64,000 nucleotides of DNA from Fremontodendron californicum. Taxonomy: Eukaryota; Streptophyta; Magnoliopsida; Malvales; Malvaceae. Made by a program: the position numbers and the translations under genes. This document shows, one piece after another, positions 1 through 10,627 of this stretch. The DNA is taken from positions 3,601,001 to 3,665,000 of the forward strand of contig JAULJL010000027.1 of the NCBI GenBank assembly GCA_030761205.1. Reading direction: 5' to 3'. Positions within the stretch are counted from its first letter, which is position 1. Each line of letters opens with the position of its first letter. A model generated the notes under the pieces. That model ran no database searches. It was not told the DNA's origin and saw only the letters and a program-made list of their open reading frames with translations.

Positions 1-348
1 TTTTTTTTATAGTTTTAAATAAAAAAAAATAAAATGCATATATTTTTATTTAAAAAGCGAATTTGAATTTTTATCGTGTTTTAATATTTTATCAAAACGA
101 ATTGTAAATGGTTTTTTATGCATTATAATTTTTTTTTGTATTTTTTTTTACGAAGTAGATCGTTGTTTAAAAATAAGAGAAGAGATTGTAGATGTTGAAA
201 TTCAAATTCTAAACTTATTGGATTGTATGAACCAACTAAGTTAAACCCTGATTTCACTTTTTTTATTTAAAATTGTTAAAAATTAAATTATGATTATTAC
301 AAAATTTAACATTTTGTCAACGGATGACATGACTTTAATTACATTATT
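1..348. repeat. Left part of duplicon 1 (direct copy of 12998-13325)
   Basis: AT-rich sequence with no gene. It aligns by eye with 12998-13325, including shared stretches such as aaaatgcatatatttttatt and caaaacgaattgtaaatggt. The tandem duplication that holds the two OSC genes therefore begins at or before the left edge of the window. Around 165-245 is a SINE-like stretch (gattgtagatgttgaaattc ... gaaccaactaagtt), also present at 13155-13255. Confidence 0.75.
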
Positions 349-1472
349 ATTACTAGCTACTCCCTATTGTTTATAATTATGTTTATAGTTTTTTTTTAAT
401 AAAGGAAACTGTAATATGAAAATAAGAAAGAAGTTATAGATGTTAAAATTGAATTTTAAACTTTTTAGGTATTATTTTAAAAAAAATAATTGTATGAACC
501 AAATGGATTAAATCGAGTTCCAATTATGTTTATAATTCTGTATTAAAAACTAATAGTACTAAGATTACAACAAAAAAACTGTTATTTTCAAGTTTGTTCA
601 TTTTCATCATTCAATGATTTGAAGTCTCTGACCTTTGGAAGGCCCTTCTTCTCAGGTTGTGTACTCATTTTGGTACCATTTTCAATTCCAAATTCTGCTT
701 AAAAGAAAATGAAGATGGTCAGTGGTGGTAGTAGCAGCCTGTAGGAGTCAAAGCTGTTGGGAAGTAAAGTTTGTTTGTTAGGTGAGATTCCACTCAAATA
801 GGGTTTGCAAATCAGAAAATGCTGTGTTCTGCCAAATTCAATAAATCTAGGAGGAGTCTTTGGTATAATTATAATTATATTACTTGAATGTTTCAGTTAG
901 GAATTTGAATTTTTTTATATAATTTTAATTATATTAAATAATTATTATTTATTTAAATATTTTTAAATATTTTAATATATATTAAAATAATTATACTTTT
1001 AATATAAAAATTAAATATTTTAAATTACACATTCCTCAAAATAAAAAAAATTTATTACTAAATTAATTTTAAATAAAAAATATAAAAGTATAAAATTTAA
1101 CCTTTTTTTTTAAAATTAAGTGACATATTCATCAAAAAATAAAATTTAAATTGATTTTCTTTGATTGTGGGAGTCCAAACCAACCAATCACTCCTGCAAG
1201 TATTTCTTTTTTCTTCTCAAAAGAAAAAAACTAATTGCAAAATCTTATTTTCACATAATATTTTTTTATTTTCTTATTAATAATTATTTATTGTATTAAT
1301 AGTAGATAGTAAATATTTTAAGTTAATTGGTTCATTTTGTAATTTTGTTTTTAATATTTTTGATTTATTAATTAATTTTGTAATTCTTCCAAAAAAAAAT
1401 TGGTCACAAATAGTGATGACAGCGGATCAGATATCTACAATTTTTTAAATATTCAAATCCGCTTAATATCCG

Positions 1473-1754
1473 TAGACCTGCTCACGGGCCGGGCAGCCCA
1501 CCCGACCCATATTGGGCCTAACCTAGGTAGGGATTTTTTGTTTCGAGCCGGCCCGGCCCGAAACAATGTTTTTTTTTATTAAAATAATATTATTTAATTT
1601 TAATTATAAAATATAAAAATATCAATAAAATATATATTTTTTATTTTTTTTAATGTAATGAACAGTGCTCATGGCCCGACGGACCGGGCCTGTGCAAGGA
1701 CTTCGGAAAATATTCGAGCCTCGGCCCGGCTTGGCCCGCCCATGAGCACCTCTA
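1473..1754. mobile_element. hAT-type MITE (282 bp) with 8-bp TSD
   Basis: The terminal inverted repeats are TAGACCTGCTCACGGGCC at the left and, read on the reverse strand, TAGAGGTGCTCATGGGC at the right. The flanking 8-mers are AATATCCG (1465-1472) and ACTATCCG (1755-1762), a target-site duplication with one mismatch. GC-rich ends surround an AT-rich core and there is no transposase. A related element is at 51839-52134 and a decayed one starts at 34137. It is inserted inside the ggattcggatatc repeat family. Confidence 0.8.
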
Positions 1755-1869
1755 ACTATCCGAATCCGCATGTGATTTAAAAAGCAATATCCGTCTGATA
1801 TCTGATTCCGCTAAATATCCAAATTTATTAAATCAGTTTTTAGAAAAATTAAAATATAAAATTAAATAA

Positions 1870-2330
1870 GAACTAAATATGTAAATGGAGCGGATAATGG
1901 ATTCGGATATCTGAACCAAAATTAAAGCGGATTCGAATAACGGATATCTAAAGGTTCATATTCGAATCCGCTGCGAATAGTAAATTCAATATTTGAATAT
2001 GAAAATTATCTGAATCCGCAATATCCGAATTCGGAAAAAGATTGAATCACAAAAGTGAACAAAATTATTTTCTTATTAATAATTATTTGTTATAATGACT
2101 ATAAATAATAAATATTCTTAATCAATTCAATTATCGTTGTAAATATGTAAATGGAGCGGATAACGAATTGAAATATATGACACTATCGAAACTAAAATTA
2201 AAGCGAATTCGGATAACGAATATTCAATAATTCATATTCAAATCCTCTATAAATAGTAAATTTAATATCCGAATTCATAAATTATTTGAATCCGTAATAT
2301 CTGAATCCGAAAAAACAGAACGAATTACAA
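1870..2330. repeat. Degenerate direct repeat, about 267-bp period
   Basis: Two diverged copies begin with atgtaaatggagcggataa at about 1878 and 2146. Each runs through gcggattcg(a/g)ataacg and the partly palindromic ttcatattc(g/a)aatcc blocks. A partial third copy lies around 1405-1472 and is split by the MITE at 1473. Non-coding. Confidence 0.55.
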
Positions 2331-2757
2331 AAGCTAAAAAAAAGTTATTTCCTTAATAATAATAATTTATTATAATAACCATAAACTATAAATATTTTTA
2401 ATTAGTGAACTCATTTTGTAATTTTTCTAAAAAAAATTGAAAAAAAAATCAATTATCATGAGATTCTTTTAATATGTAGTTATAGATAGCAACTAACTTG
2501 ATAGCAACATGGCACATTTAGAACAAAAAAATACAATAAAATGATTAAATTATTGTGGTTTATGACTAATGCATAGTGCAGGCATGGATAGTATTTTAAT
2601 TTTCTTTTTCACGACAGCCGGCTTAAAGCAGAAAGAAAATATGTTCTACTACCTCTACCAGTATATATTATAACAATTATTCTAAAGTATTTTTTAAAAT
2701 CCCAATTCGCAAAGATGAATCAATCACGTGGAGAGATGTAGAAAATGATTAAATTAT

Positions 2758-3314
2758 GGGTAAATATGAAAAATATATTCTCATAAGTAAGTTATTGTTA
2801 AATGATCTAATGAATATAAGTTATTTGAAAAAAAAAAATGAATAATTAAAAATTATTATATAGGATATAGTAAAGACAAAATTATCTTTAATGAAAAAAT
2901 TTACTTTTCCTTTCTCTTTCATTAAGAAAATATTATTTTTTAAAAATTTTTATTAAAAATAAATTTAAAAAATAAAATATTTAAATATTTTTTTTTTTAA
3001 AATTTAAAAAAATTTAAAAAAATAAAGAAAAATTAATTTTAAGAATATTATTTTAAATTTTTTAATTAAAAAAAGTAAATAAAAAATTTTAAAATTTATT
3101 TTTTAAAATTAAAAAGTTTTTATTTTCAGAATATGTATTTTTAATTAAAAAGTAAATAAAAAAAAAAAAGAAAATTTTTTTATCAAGGATAATTTTTTAT
3201 TTATATTATCTTTTATAACAATTTCTAATTGTTTATTTTTTTTTCAAATAACTTTTATTAATTAAACCATTTAATAATAACTTACTTATTAGGGCATCTT
3301 TTTCATATTCACCC
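2758..3314. mobile_element. Mutator-like MITE (557 bp) with long TIRs and 9-bp TSD in OSC copy 1 promoter
   Basis: The left end starts GGGTAAATATGAAAAA and the right end, on the reverse strand, starts GGGTGAATATGAAAAA. The inverted match continues imperfectly for about 47 bp, including aagtaagttatt. It is flanked by perfect copies of TTAAATTAT (2749-2757 and 3315-3323). Duplicon 2 carries this 9-mer once, uninterrupted (about 13596-13604), so the insertion followed the duplication. A 9-bp TSD with long TIRs is typical of Mutator-like elements. The core is AT-rich and non-coding. It ends 136 bp before the OSC start codon. Confidence 0.85.
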
Positions 3315-3450
3315 TTAAATTATTGTGGGTTTGATCTACTCTAGACTCTAGTGTAGGTGTTAGTCAGTGAGGGATTTCAATTAGTATTTATTACCAGTAA
3401 GTATTACAGAAGTAGTGGAGGAGGAGCAAAGGGTAGCAAAAAAAAAAAAA

Positions 3451-6400
3451 ATGTGGAAGCTGGAGATAGGAGAAGGCAATGGTCCATGGCTCTTTAGCAC
3501 AAACAAATTTGTTGGCAGACAGATTTGGAAATTCGACCCTGCTTCCGGAACATCGGAGGAACGAGCAGAAATTCAACACTTTCAACAAAATTTCTCCTTA
3601 AATCGACATCATGTTAAAGCAAGTAGCGACAAGCTTAAGAATTTTCAGGTACTGTATAAGTTTTGTACTACCTACTTATCTTTCAGTTTGTCTATTTAAG
3701 TTGGTAATTTCTTATATGAACTTCACTACCGTTTCTCACTACTACTCTTAATTATACTGTTTGTTCGAAGTACAGCTCATTAAAGAAAATCATGATGTAG
3801 ATCTAAGCATAGAACCAGTGAGATTGGAAGACAATGAGGAAGTAACTAGTGAAAAAGTCGGAATTGCTTTGAGGAAAGCTGTTCGGTTCATTTCAGCTAC
3901 CCAAGCTTGCGATGGACATTGGCCTTCGGAAAATTCAGGCCCATTGTTCTGCTTACCTCCTCTGGTATGCTTTTTAAGTTTTAAATTCTCAATTGCTTCC
4001 CTAAAGTTCCCTTGGAAAAGTGGCCAAAATTTGGGTTCTGTCTCATCTATAGTTTGTGGCTTTACAACTTTCAGGTTATGGTTTTATACCTTACCAGAAC
4101 AATTGATACCATTCTATCTTCAGAACACAAAAGGGAAATTCTTCGTTACATTTACAATCATCAAGTACTAAATTCTGAACTCTTTGAACATTTCAGTGGA
4201 TGAAAGTTGTCATTTGTTTGAGATACTTAATAGCACTATACGTTTCTTTGTCCCCTGGCCAGAACAGAGATGGAGGATGGGGTTTCCATATACAAGGACA
4301 TAGCAGCATGATGAACACGACAATGAATTACATCGCTCTTCGTTTGCTTGGAGAAGGAACTGAAGGTGGCAAAGATGGAGCTGTCCAGAAGGCTAGAAAT
4401 TGGATACTCGATCATGGGGGTGCAACAATGATACCTTCCTGGGGAAAGGTTTATCTTTTGGTATGAAATTTGTTAGCGTACATTAGCCTTGAAGTTGAAA
4501 TCTTAGTTCAAATCCCACATCCTGTCTACTGTTTTCTTGGTAAAAGAAATATATATATCTATCTATCTATCTATTGATCTATTGAAATTTTAATGTAATA
4601 AAGGTATTAGGATTATATGAATGGTCAGGGTGCAATCCAATGCCCCCAGAATTATGGCTTCTCCCTTCATATTTTCCTCTCGGTCCAGGTAAATGTAAAA
4701 TTTCTTTTATAGTAAAACGAAAAACCTAACCTTTATCTTCTGTTAGCTGACACTGATTATATATCTTTCCCATATGCACCCAGCGAGGCTATGGTCTTTC
4801 ATGCGCAATTTTTTTGCGCCTTTATCTTACTTGTATGGAAAGAAATTCGTCGGTCCAATCAGTGAGCTAATTGTATCATTGAGGGATGAAATTTACACCC
4901 AACCATACGAGAAGATAGATTGGAATAAAGCTCGCCATTTGTGTTCAAAGGTTAGTCATACTCATATCCTATGTTATTCGGATTCGGATGTGTGTCGGAT
5001 ACGGGTATGTTTAATTTTTTTTAAGTTTTTCATGTATTTGGAGGATTATATTCCCATACCCATGTCCGGATATGTGTCGGACAAGGATGTCGGAAACGAA
5101 TACTTCAAGAAAAATGAATGGTCGGAGCAACATAGGTCATATCTGTACTCTTGCTCGTTGATGTTGTTAATTTTATACTGACAATGGCAAAAATTCTGCA
5201 GTTCAGATTTGAAGAACTGGGATAGACCGGTGATGAAGATGTTTTTGAACTTTCCAAAGCCCCGACAACCTTATCAGTATTTGTTTCCAATTATGCAGGA
5301 AGATATGTATGTGCCTTTGCCATATTCCATGGTGCAAATTCTGCTTTGGGATAGTCTTTATTACATTGCCGAGCCGCTTTTAAATTTCTGGCCCTTTTCC
5401 AAGTTAAGAGAGAAAGCTCTACAAATAGCAATGAAAGTCGTCCATTACGAGGATGAAAATACTCGATACTTAACTCAAGGAAGTACACAAAAGGTGTCGT
5501 CCATAATAATATTGATGAATTGAGTATGGATTTGGTATCAATGCATGCTGCAGAGCACGGAATCATCATCATTTTTATCTATTTTTTCTAAGTTGCATGG
5601 TCAATGTTGACACTGGGCGTACGGCCAACTGGTTCCAAAATTTTGATTGCAAATTGCTACAAATGTATGCAGGTTTTGAATATGATGGCCTGTTGGGCAG
5701 AGGATCCAAGTCCAACTTCAGAATCAGTACAATTTCACCTGGCCAGAGTTCCAGATTTCTTATGGTTAGCTGAAGATGGAATGAAAATGCAGGTTTGGTA
5801 ATAAATTGATCTATGTTGCTCCGACTCTTCATTTTTCTCGAAGTATCCGTGTTCGATACCCGTGTCCGATGCATATCCGAACATGGGTATGAGGATATGA
5901 TCTTTCAAGGATCCTCCAAATACATGGAAATTTTGAAAAAAAAATTAAGATACCCATGTTGGACACATACCCGTGTCCGACACTCACACCCAAGCCCGAA
6001 TAACATAGAAATTGATAATAATCCACCTTACCACTGCACTGCACATGTCCAACTTTACCATGCTTCTTGCATTTCATTTCTAGTTGTAGCTGATTAAATT
6101 TGCTAATTCCTTGCATTCCAAGTTAAACGGTGGTAGCCAGTTGTGGGATGCCGTTTTAGCTACTCAAGCAATTATCTCAAGTAATCTAACCGATGAATAC
6201 GGCTCTACTCTCAGAAAAGCGCATGAGTTCATAAAAAAGTCACAGGTTTCTTCCTATTCGATCCCCAACATTTTAAATTTTAATAAACTAACCTGTATTA
6301 AGTCTATTATCTCAATCAGCTCATTTTATTTATTTCATCAAAAAGCTTCAAGAAAATCCATCAGGAGACTTCCAAAGTATGCATCGTCACCTGAGTAAAG

Positions 6401-8856
6401 GAGCTTGGACTTTCTCCATTCGAGATGATGGATGGCAAACCTCAGATGGCATAGCTGAAGCTCTGAAGGTGATTTAGATCCTTTGATTCTATTTAGTACT
6501 ATTTTGTCTCTTAAGTAGAAAGAAATTAGCAAAAGTAAATTTGCTAATATGTGTTTCCAAAAAACACATGTTTTTCATGTGTATGTTTTTTTTTTTGTAT
6601 AAAAGATATCACAATGGAAAGAGATTACAGATGTTGAGATTGAGATTCAAATTTCAGATCTACTGAATGCCATATTTTAAAGGTGGTTGCGTGAAGCAAC
6701 CGAACTAAGCCTTAGGTTCTTCATGTGTATATAACCTTTCCCATTTGCTAATGGACAGCTGTTAATTACTCTTTTCTTTGCAGGCAATACTCTTACTCTC
6801 ACAGATGCCACCAGAAATTGTAGGTGAAAGAATTGAAGCAGAGCGATTATATGATGCTGTAAATGTCCTCTTGTCATTACAGGTATTAAAAACATCTTTA
6901 TCTTTGGCTTGTTAAAAAAAAAATTCTGTCTTTCTGCATATTCATGTACCCTTGGCTTTGATTTTCCATTTTCTTTTCTTTTCATCAGAGCAAAAATGGT
7001 GGTTTTACTGCTTGGGAGCCAGTAAGAGGACATCAATGGCTGCAGGTAAAAGTTATCAAAATGTACATGTGTTTTCCAGTTCATGCTCAAATGTTCTAAG
7101 TTTTGCCAAGCGAGTCATACTCTGCTGCAATGCTGCTGCTTAATTCTATCATTCTAATGCAGCATCAATTTTTTTGTTTAAATTGTGGGATTCTTTTCTT
7201 TTTTCAGAAGATAAATCCAACAGAACTTTTTGCTGCTTCAGCAATCGAGCGTGAGTATGTTCCTATCATCAGTAATTGCATTATGTTGTTTTTTTTTTTG
7301 GGGGGGGGGTACGAAGGAGGCTATAACCTAGGAATAGAGGAATGGGTTGCAGATGGTGGGTTTTGAACCCCAGATGTATGAACCAACTGAGCTAAGCTCC
7401 GGGTTCAGTAATTGCATTATGTTATCACTGAAGCATCATAGTACAAATTTTCTTTAACATTAGCCATTTGGTGGTCTTAGGTATGTTGAATGCACTTCGT
7501 CTGCCATCCAAGCTCTTGTGTTGTTTTCACAGTTATATCCTGGATACCAAAAGAAAGAAATAGAAACTGCTGTGGCTAATGCAGTACAATTTATTGAAGG
7601 TTCACAAATGGCAGATGGTTCTTGGTGATTTTCAGTTCCTTTCTTGTAGTTGATTTTAGCAAAATCATGAATGGATAATGGGAATGGAAAGTTACAATAG
7701 ATGTTTAAGCTAAGATTATCACTTTTGTATATGCAGGTATGGCAACTGGGGAATTTGCTATACATATGGCACATATTTTGCTTTAGCAGGGCTAGCTGCT
7801 GTCGGTGAGACTTGTCGCAACAGCCAAATTGTCCGTAAAGCTTGTCAATTTTTGCTTTCAAAACAGCAAGAGTCTGGTGGATGGGGAGAAAGCTATTTAT
7901 CATGCCCTAATTTGGTAACTGTCACCTCATTCCTAGGTTGCATACTCAATCAATCTCTGAGCTAGCTAGGGAGCATGAATTATGTGAAGCCAAGCAAAAA
8001 CATATATTTGCTGTAATTGTCGCCTTGTTGGACATAGAGTTAGCTGTTTTCCAAAAGAAACCATGGTGTTTCACAAAGAAATTGATCACTCTCTCTTCTG
8101 AAACTCAGTAGAGAGTATATAATATTTCTAATATTTTCCCACAATATAAACAGGAATATAGAGATCTTGCTGAAGGAAACTGCTCACATCTAGTGCAAAC
8201 TTCATGGGCAATGATGGGTTTGACTCATGCTGGACAGGTTGGATTATAGAAAATAAATTATGCTGATATTAGTGGTGAAAAACATGATATCAACCCTTAA
8301 CTTCACAAATTCAACACAAACCTTATCTCCTGCTCTATATGTTTCTTGCTAACTAGGCTGAGTTGGATCCGCGACCTTTACACAAAGCAGCAAGACTATT
8401 GATCAACTCACAGATGGAAAGTGGTGAATTTCCTCAACAGGTATGTAAGACTTAAATCAGATCCTTCTATCATAGCAACACATATTCGGACATGGATATT
8501 AGGGTATGATCTTTTAAATATATGAAAAACTTAGAAAAACCTGAGTATATCCGTGTCGGACACATACTCGTATCCGACACTCACTCCCGAATCCGGGTAA
8601 CATAGTTGCTGATAATATATAGCATCCTTTTTTTTTTATTTACAACTTTTTATTGTTTTCATAGATTGCTTAAATGACCAATATTTAAATGGAACTCCCA
8701 TTAATAGTGTTTTTCTCTAAACTACAATATTGGTTTTCACAGGAACTTGCTGGGGTCTGCTTGAGGACTTGTATGATACATTATGCTGCATATAGAAATA
8801 TTTTCCCATTATGGGCTCTGGGAGAATATCGTAAACATGTGCTCTCACCTTCATAA
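3451..8856 (+). CDS. Oxidosqualene cyclase (triterpene synthase), tandem copy 1, 18 exons
   Basis: OSCs cyclise 2,3-oxidosqualene to sterol or triterpene skeletons at the ER membrane. Exons read by eye: 3451-3648, 3776-3964, 4075-4164, 4263-4460, 4604-4688, 4784-4950, 5299-5493, 5673-5792, 6123-6245, 6346-6468, 6784-6882, 6989-7045, 7208-7254, 7481-7624, 7737-7914, 8154-8237, 8357-8440, 8743-8856. They total 2295 nt and give 764 aa with no internal stop, within the usual plant OSC length of about 760 aa. All introns are GT-AG. The start is the MWKLEI codon, the usual OSC N-terminus. QW-type repeats are visible (NRDGGWGF, ADGSWYGNWG, ESGGWGESYLSC). The usual catalytic DCTAE motif reads DGIAE (exon 10), and MWCYCR reads LWSFMR (exon 6). 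The product cannot be predicted and activity is uncertain. The paralogue is at 13713-18672. Confidence 0.93.
4968..5136. mobile_element. MITE in intron 6 of OSC copy 1 only (169 bp)
   Basis: The ends are CCTATGTTATTCGGATTC and, on the reverse strand, CCTATGTTGCTCCGACC, a clear imperfect TIR. It is flanked by TCATAT on both sides (4962-4967 and 5137-5142). The corresponding intron in copy 2 (15166-15338) has no such insert and reads straight through tcatatctgtactc. It belongs to the same family as the elements in introns 8 and 17, with internal motifs such as gtgtcggac and ggaggat. Confidence 0.8.
5811..6008. mobile_element. MITE of the CTATGTTGCTC family in intron 8 of OSC copy 1
   Basis: It starts CTATGTTGCTCCGACTC and ends cccgaataacatag, the inverted counterpart of ctatgttattcggg. 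Internal motifs ccgtgtccga and ggatcctcc are typical of this family. The equivalent copy in OSC 2 is at 15810-15980, so this insertion predates the duplication. Confidence 0.7.
6603..6718 (-). mobile_element. SINE-like tRNA-derived repeat in intron 10 of OSC copy 1
   Basis: Read on the - strand it begins with an A-box-like motif (taaggcttagttcggttgc) and carries a B-box-like tttgaatctcaatctc segment, as in tRNA-derived SINEs. The orthologous repeat in copy 2 is at 16556-16678, so it predates the duplication. The boundaries are approximate. Related stretches occur near 165, 420, 7288, 13155 and 31670. Confidence 0.5.
7288..7404 (-). mobile_element. SINE insertion in intron 13 of OSC copy 1 with 19-bp TSD
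   Basis: The insert is flanked by perfect 19-bp direct repeats beginning tcagtaattgcattatg (7269-7287 and 7405-7423). Copy 2 has this target only once (about 17213-17231). A T/G-rich run at 7288-7309 is consistent with the tail of a - strand insertion. On the - strand the body reads cggagcttagctcagttggt, matching a tRNA A box, followed by ggttcaaaaccc, a B-box-like motif. This is a tRNA-derived SINE that inserted after the OSC duplication. Confidence 0.85.
8470..8604. repeat. CTATGTTGCTC-family MITE remnant in intron 17 of OSC copy 1
   Basis: It carries the family motifs cggacatggatat, tatccgtgtcggacacatac and ccgaatccgggtaacatag. The equivalent copy in OSC 2 is at about 18291-18419, so it predates the duplication. 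The ends are degenerate. Confidence 0.6.
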
Positions 8857-9399
8857 GCTTTTTAGGCTCCCTTAGGATCTGGGAATTCTCAGTACTATTG
8901 ATTGTTCCTTAAATTAGTACTCTTTCCTAATCAATTCGAAAAATTTCATCCCTTTTGGTGTTTTATATATGTTTTCTCCAATAAACTTGTAAATCTTATG
9001 GTTATCACAGTACCTCAGCCTTATAATCAAAAGGGGTATAAAAAGAAACCCCAAAGTTTATGTTCAAACAATCAAACTAGCAGACACGTAAACCCAGTGA
9101 GCAAATTCTGAAAAAAGAAATATCATATTCAAGCTGTAAAAACCCGCAAAGAAATGAAAATTTATGCATGATTCAATTGACTGTTATTCAGCTTTTACTC
9201 CTGATGACTCCCTCTTTAACACGGGTTATAAATCCTCGACATAGATTGAAGTTCCAAATTATTGTTTATTTCTACCAAAATAACAATAAACTCAAACCTA
9301 TTTCATGAGAAACTCCAAAACTCACCTGGAATTAGGGTAACAATTTGACTTGACAACATTGCTCGACTTCATGAACCTGCTATCTTGTTTGCAATCTTG
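8857..9399. other. 3' flank of OSC copy 1
   Basis: Non-coding sequence nearly identical to 18673-19216. It probably includes the 3' untranslated regions of the OSC gene (+) and of the convergent coiled-coil gene relic (-). No other gene is seen. Confidence 0.6.
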
Positions 9400-9765
9400 C
9401 TACCAGACACCTTTGCTTTGTCCAAACTGAAATGGTTTCCATCTCTCTTGATTTTGTGCGACCAACATATTCTCAATCTGCTTTTTCAACTCTGCTCTTA
9501 TTTGGTGATTTGAAGCTAAAGTTTTAGTTAAACTCTCTTTCATAGCCAACGGTTCAGCCCTTTTCACCTTGCCTCAGCTATCTCAGTATTACTCAGATAC
9601 CCATTGTTGCCTTGAAGTTCGATAAAAGTTGACTTCAGCTGCAAGAAACACCAGTCAAAATTGACAAATTCCAAGAAACCAAGTTAGGAAATTGAATAGA
9701 TGCAATTGCTCAATTTAATCAATTAAAAATGGGATTTTATCTTCAACGAACTCCTTAATAGTTTC
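9400..9765 (-). pseudogene. Truncated relic of the coiled-coil protein gene (duplicon 1)
   Basis: This stretch matches the last exon of the gene at 19217-20237, plus part of the preceding intron. The stop codon (9402-9400) and acceptor site (exon start 9638) are recognisable. A 1-base deletion within ttttcaccttgcctc (copy 2 reads ttttcatctctgcctc) shifts the frame. Homology to duplicon 2 ends near 9765, so the first three exons are missing. It lies tail-to-tail with OSC copy 1. This marks one edge of the rearranged duplicon junction. Confidence 0.8.
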
Positions 9766-10049
9766 CTGTTCATTTGGAACAAAACATGCATTTTGAGGAA
9801 TCTTTGAACGGTGCTCATCCAAACTGTGCTCACTGTGGATTACATGGATCGAGGCCTATGTCTCGAAGAGGGCAGCAATGATTAATTAACATAACATGTT
9901 TAATAACGTATTATATTCATTTAAATCTTTTATATATTTAATAATTTATGTTATGTTTATGATTATAAATATGAGATAGGACATCTATAAATAAATTATC
10001 AAATGTAGTTAGAGCATCTATAAATGGGTTCGAGTCCGACTTATACTAG

Positions 10050-10627
10050 TACTTAAGATTATCGGTACCGACTGATACATATCAGTTTTTAACTAAGCTA
10101 GTACAGATAACCTTTAGTTCCGTTCCGATTTTGATACCGGCCCGTACCGGTCATACCGGCCTGTACCGGTTGGTACAAGATTTTGATTTTTTTTATTTTA
10201 TTTTTCAAAAATTCACTTATTTATTTTTTAAACCATTTTCAATATTTTTTTTTATCATGATCATTTTTATTTTTTCATAATTACATTTAAAAATAAAATA
10301 TGTTCATTAAATTAGGCTATTGAATATAATCAATAATAATTTACTATATTTTTTAACATTTTAATATTTATTTTACCTATTTAATGTTTTAAATTTTTAG
10401 ATATTAAATATTTAAAATTTATATTTGCATAAAAACATATATATGCATGTAATGGATGTATATTTGCATGTGTATATAATACATATTTTATTAAGAAACT
10501 TGAAAATAGGTTATACATATAGATATATGAAAAAATATTTGAAAAATACCGGTAAATCCGAAACGGTACACCGAAACACACCGGTACCGGTACGTACCAG
10601 TACCAAAACAAAAACGGCACGCCCACC
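10050..10627. repeat. accggtacc-rich repeat, copy A (related to 20640-21255)
   Basis: GC-rich ends with motifs such as gataccggcccgtaccggtc and acaccggtaccggtacgtac surround an AT-rich core. The core shares long stretches with 20640-21255 (caatattttt, aaataaaatatgttcatta, gcatgtaatggat). Its right end is cut by the element that begins at 10628; copy B runs through the same point uninterrupted (cgcccaccggtacggtactg). Probably a non-autonomous DNA transposon family; TIRs are not precise enough to classify. Confidence 0.6.

Larger units (their letters stand above)
349..2500. other. About 2.15-kb block present only upstream of OSC copy 1
   Basis: Homology with duplicon 2 stops near 349 and resumes near 2500 (atagcaacatggcacattta, matching about 13334). 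Copy 1 therefore has about 2.15 kb that copy 2 lacks, or copy 2 lost it. The block is AT-rich and non-coding. It contains a second SINE-like stretch (about 420-530), a family of ggattcggatatc-type repeats (about 1400-2330) and a hAT MITE (1473-1754). I see no coding potential. Confidence 0.65.
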
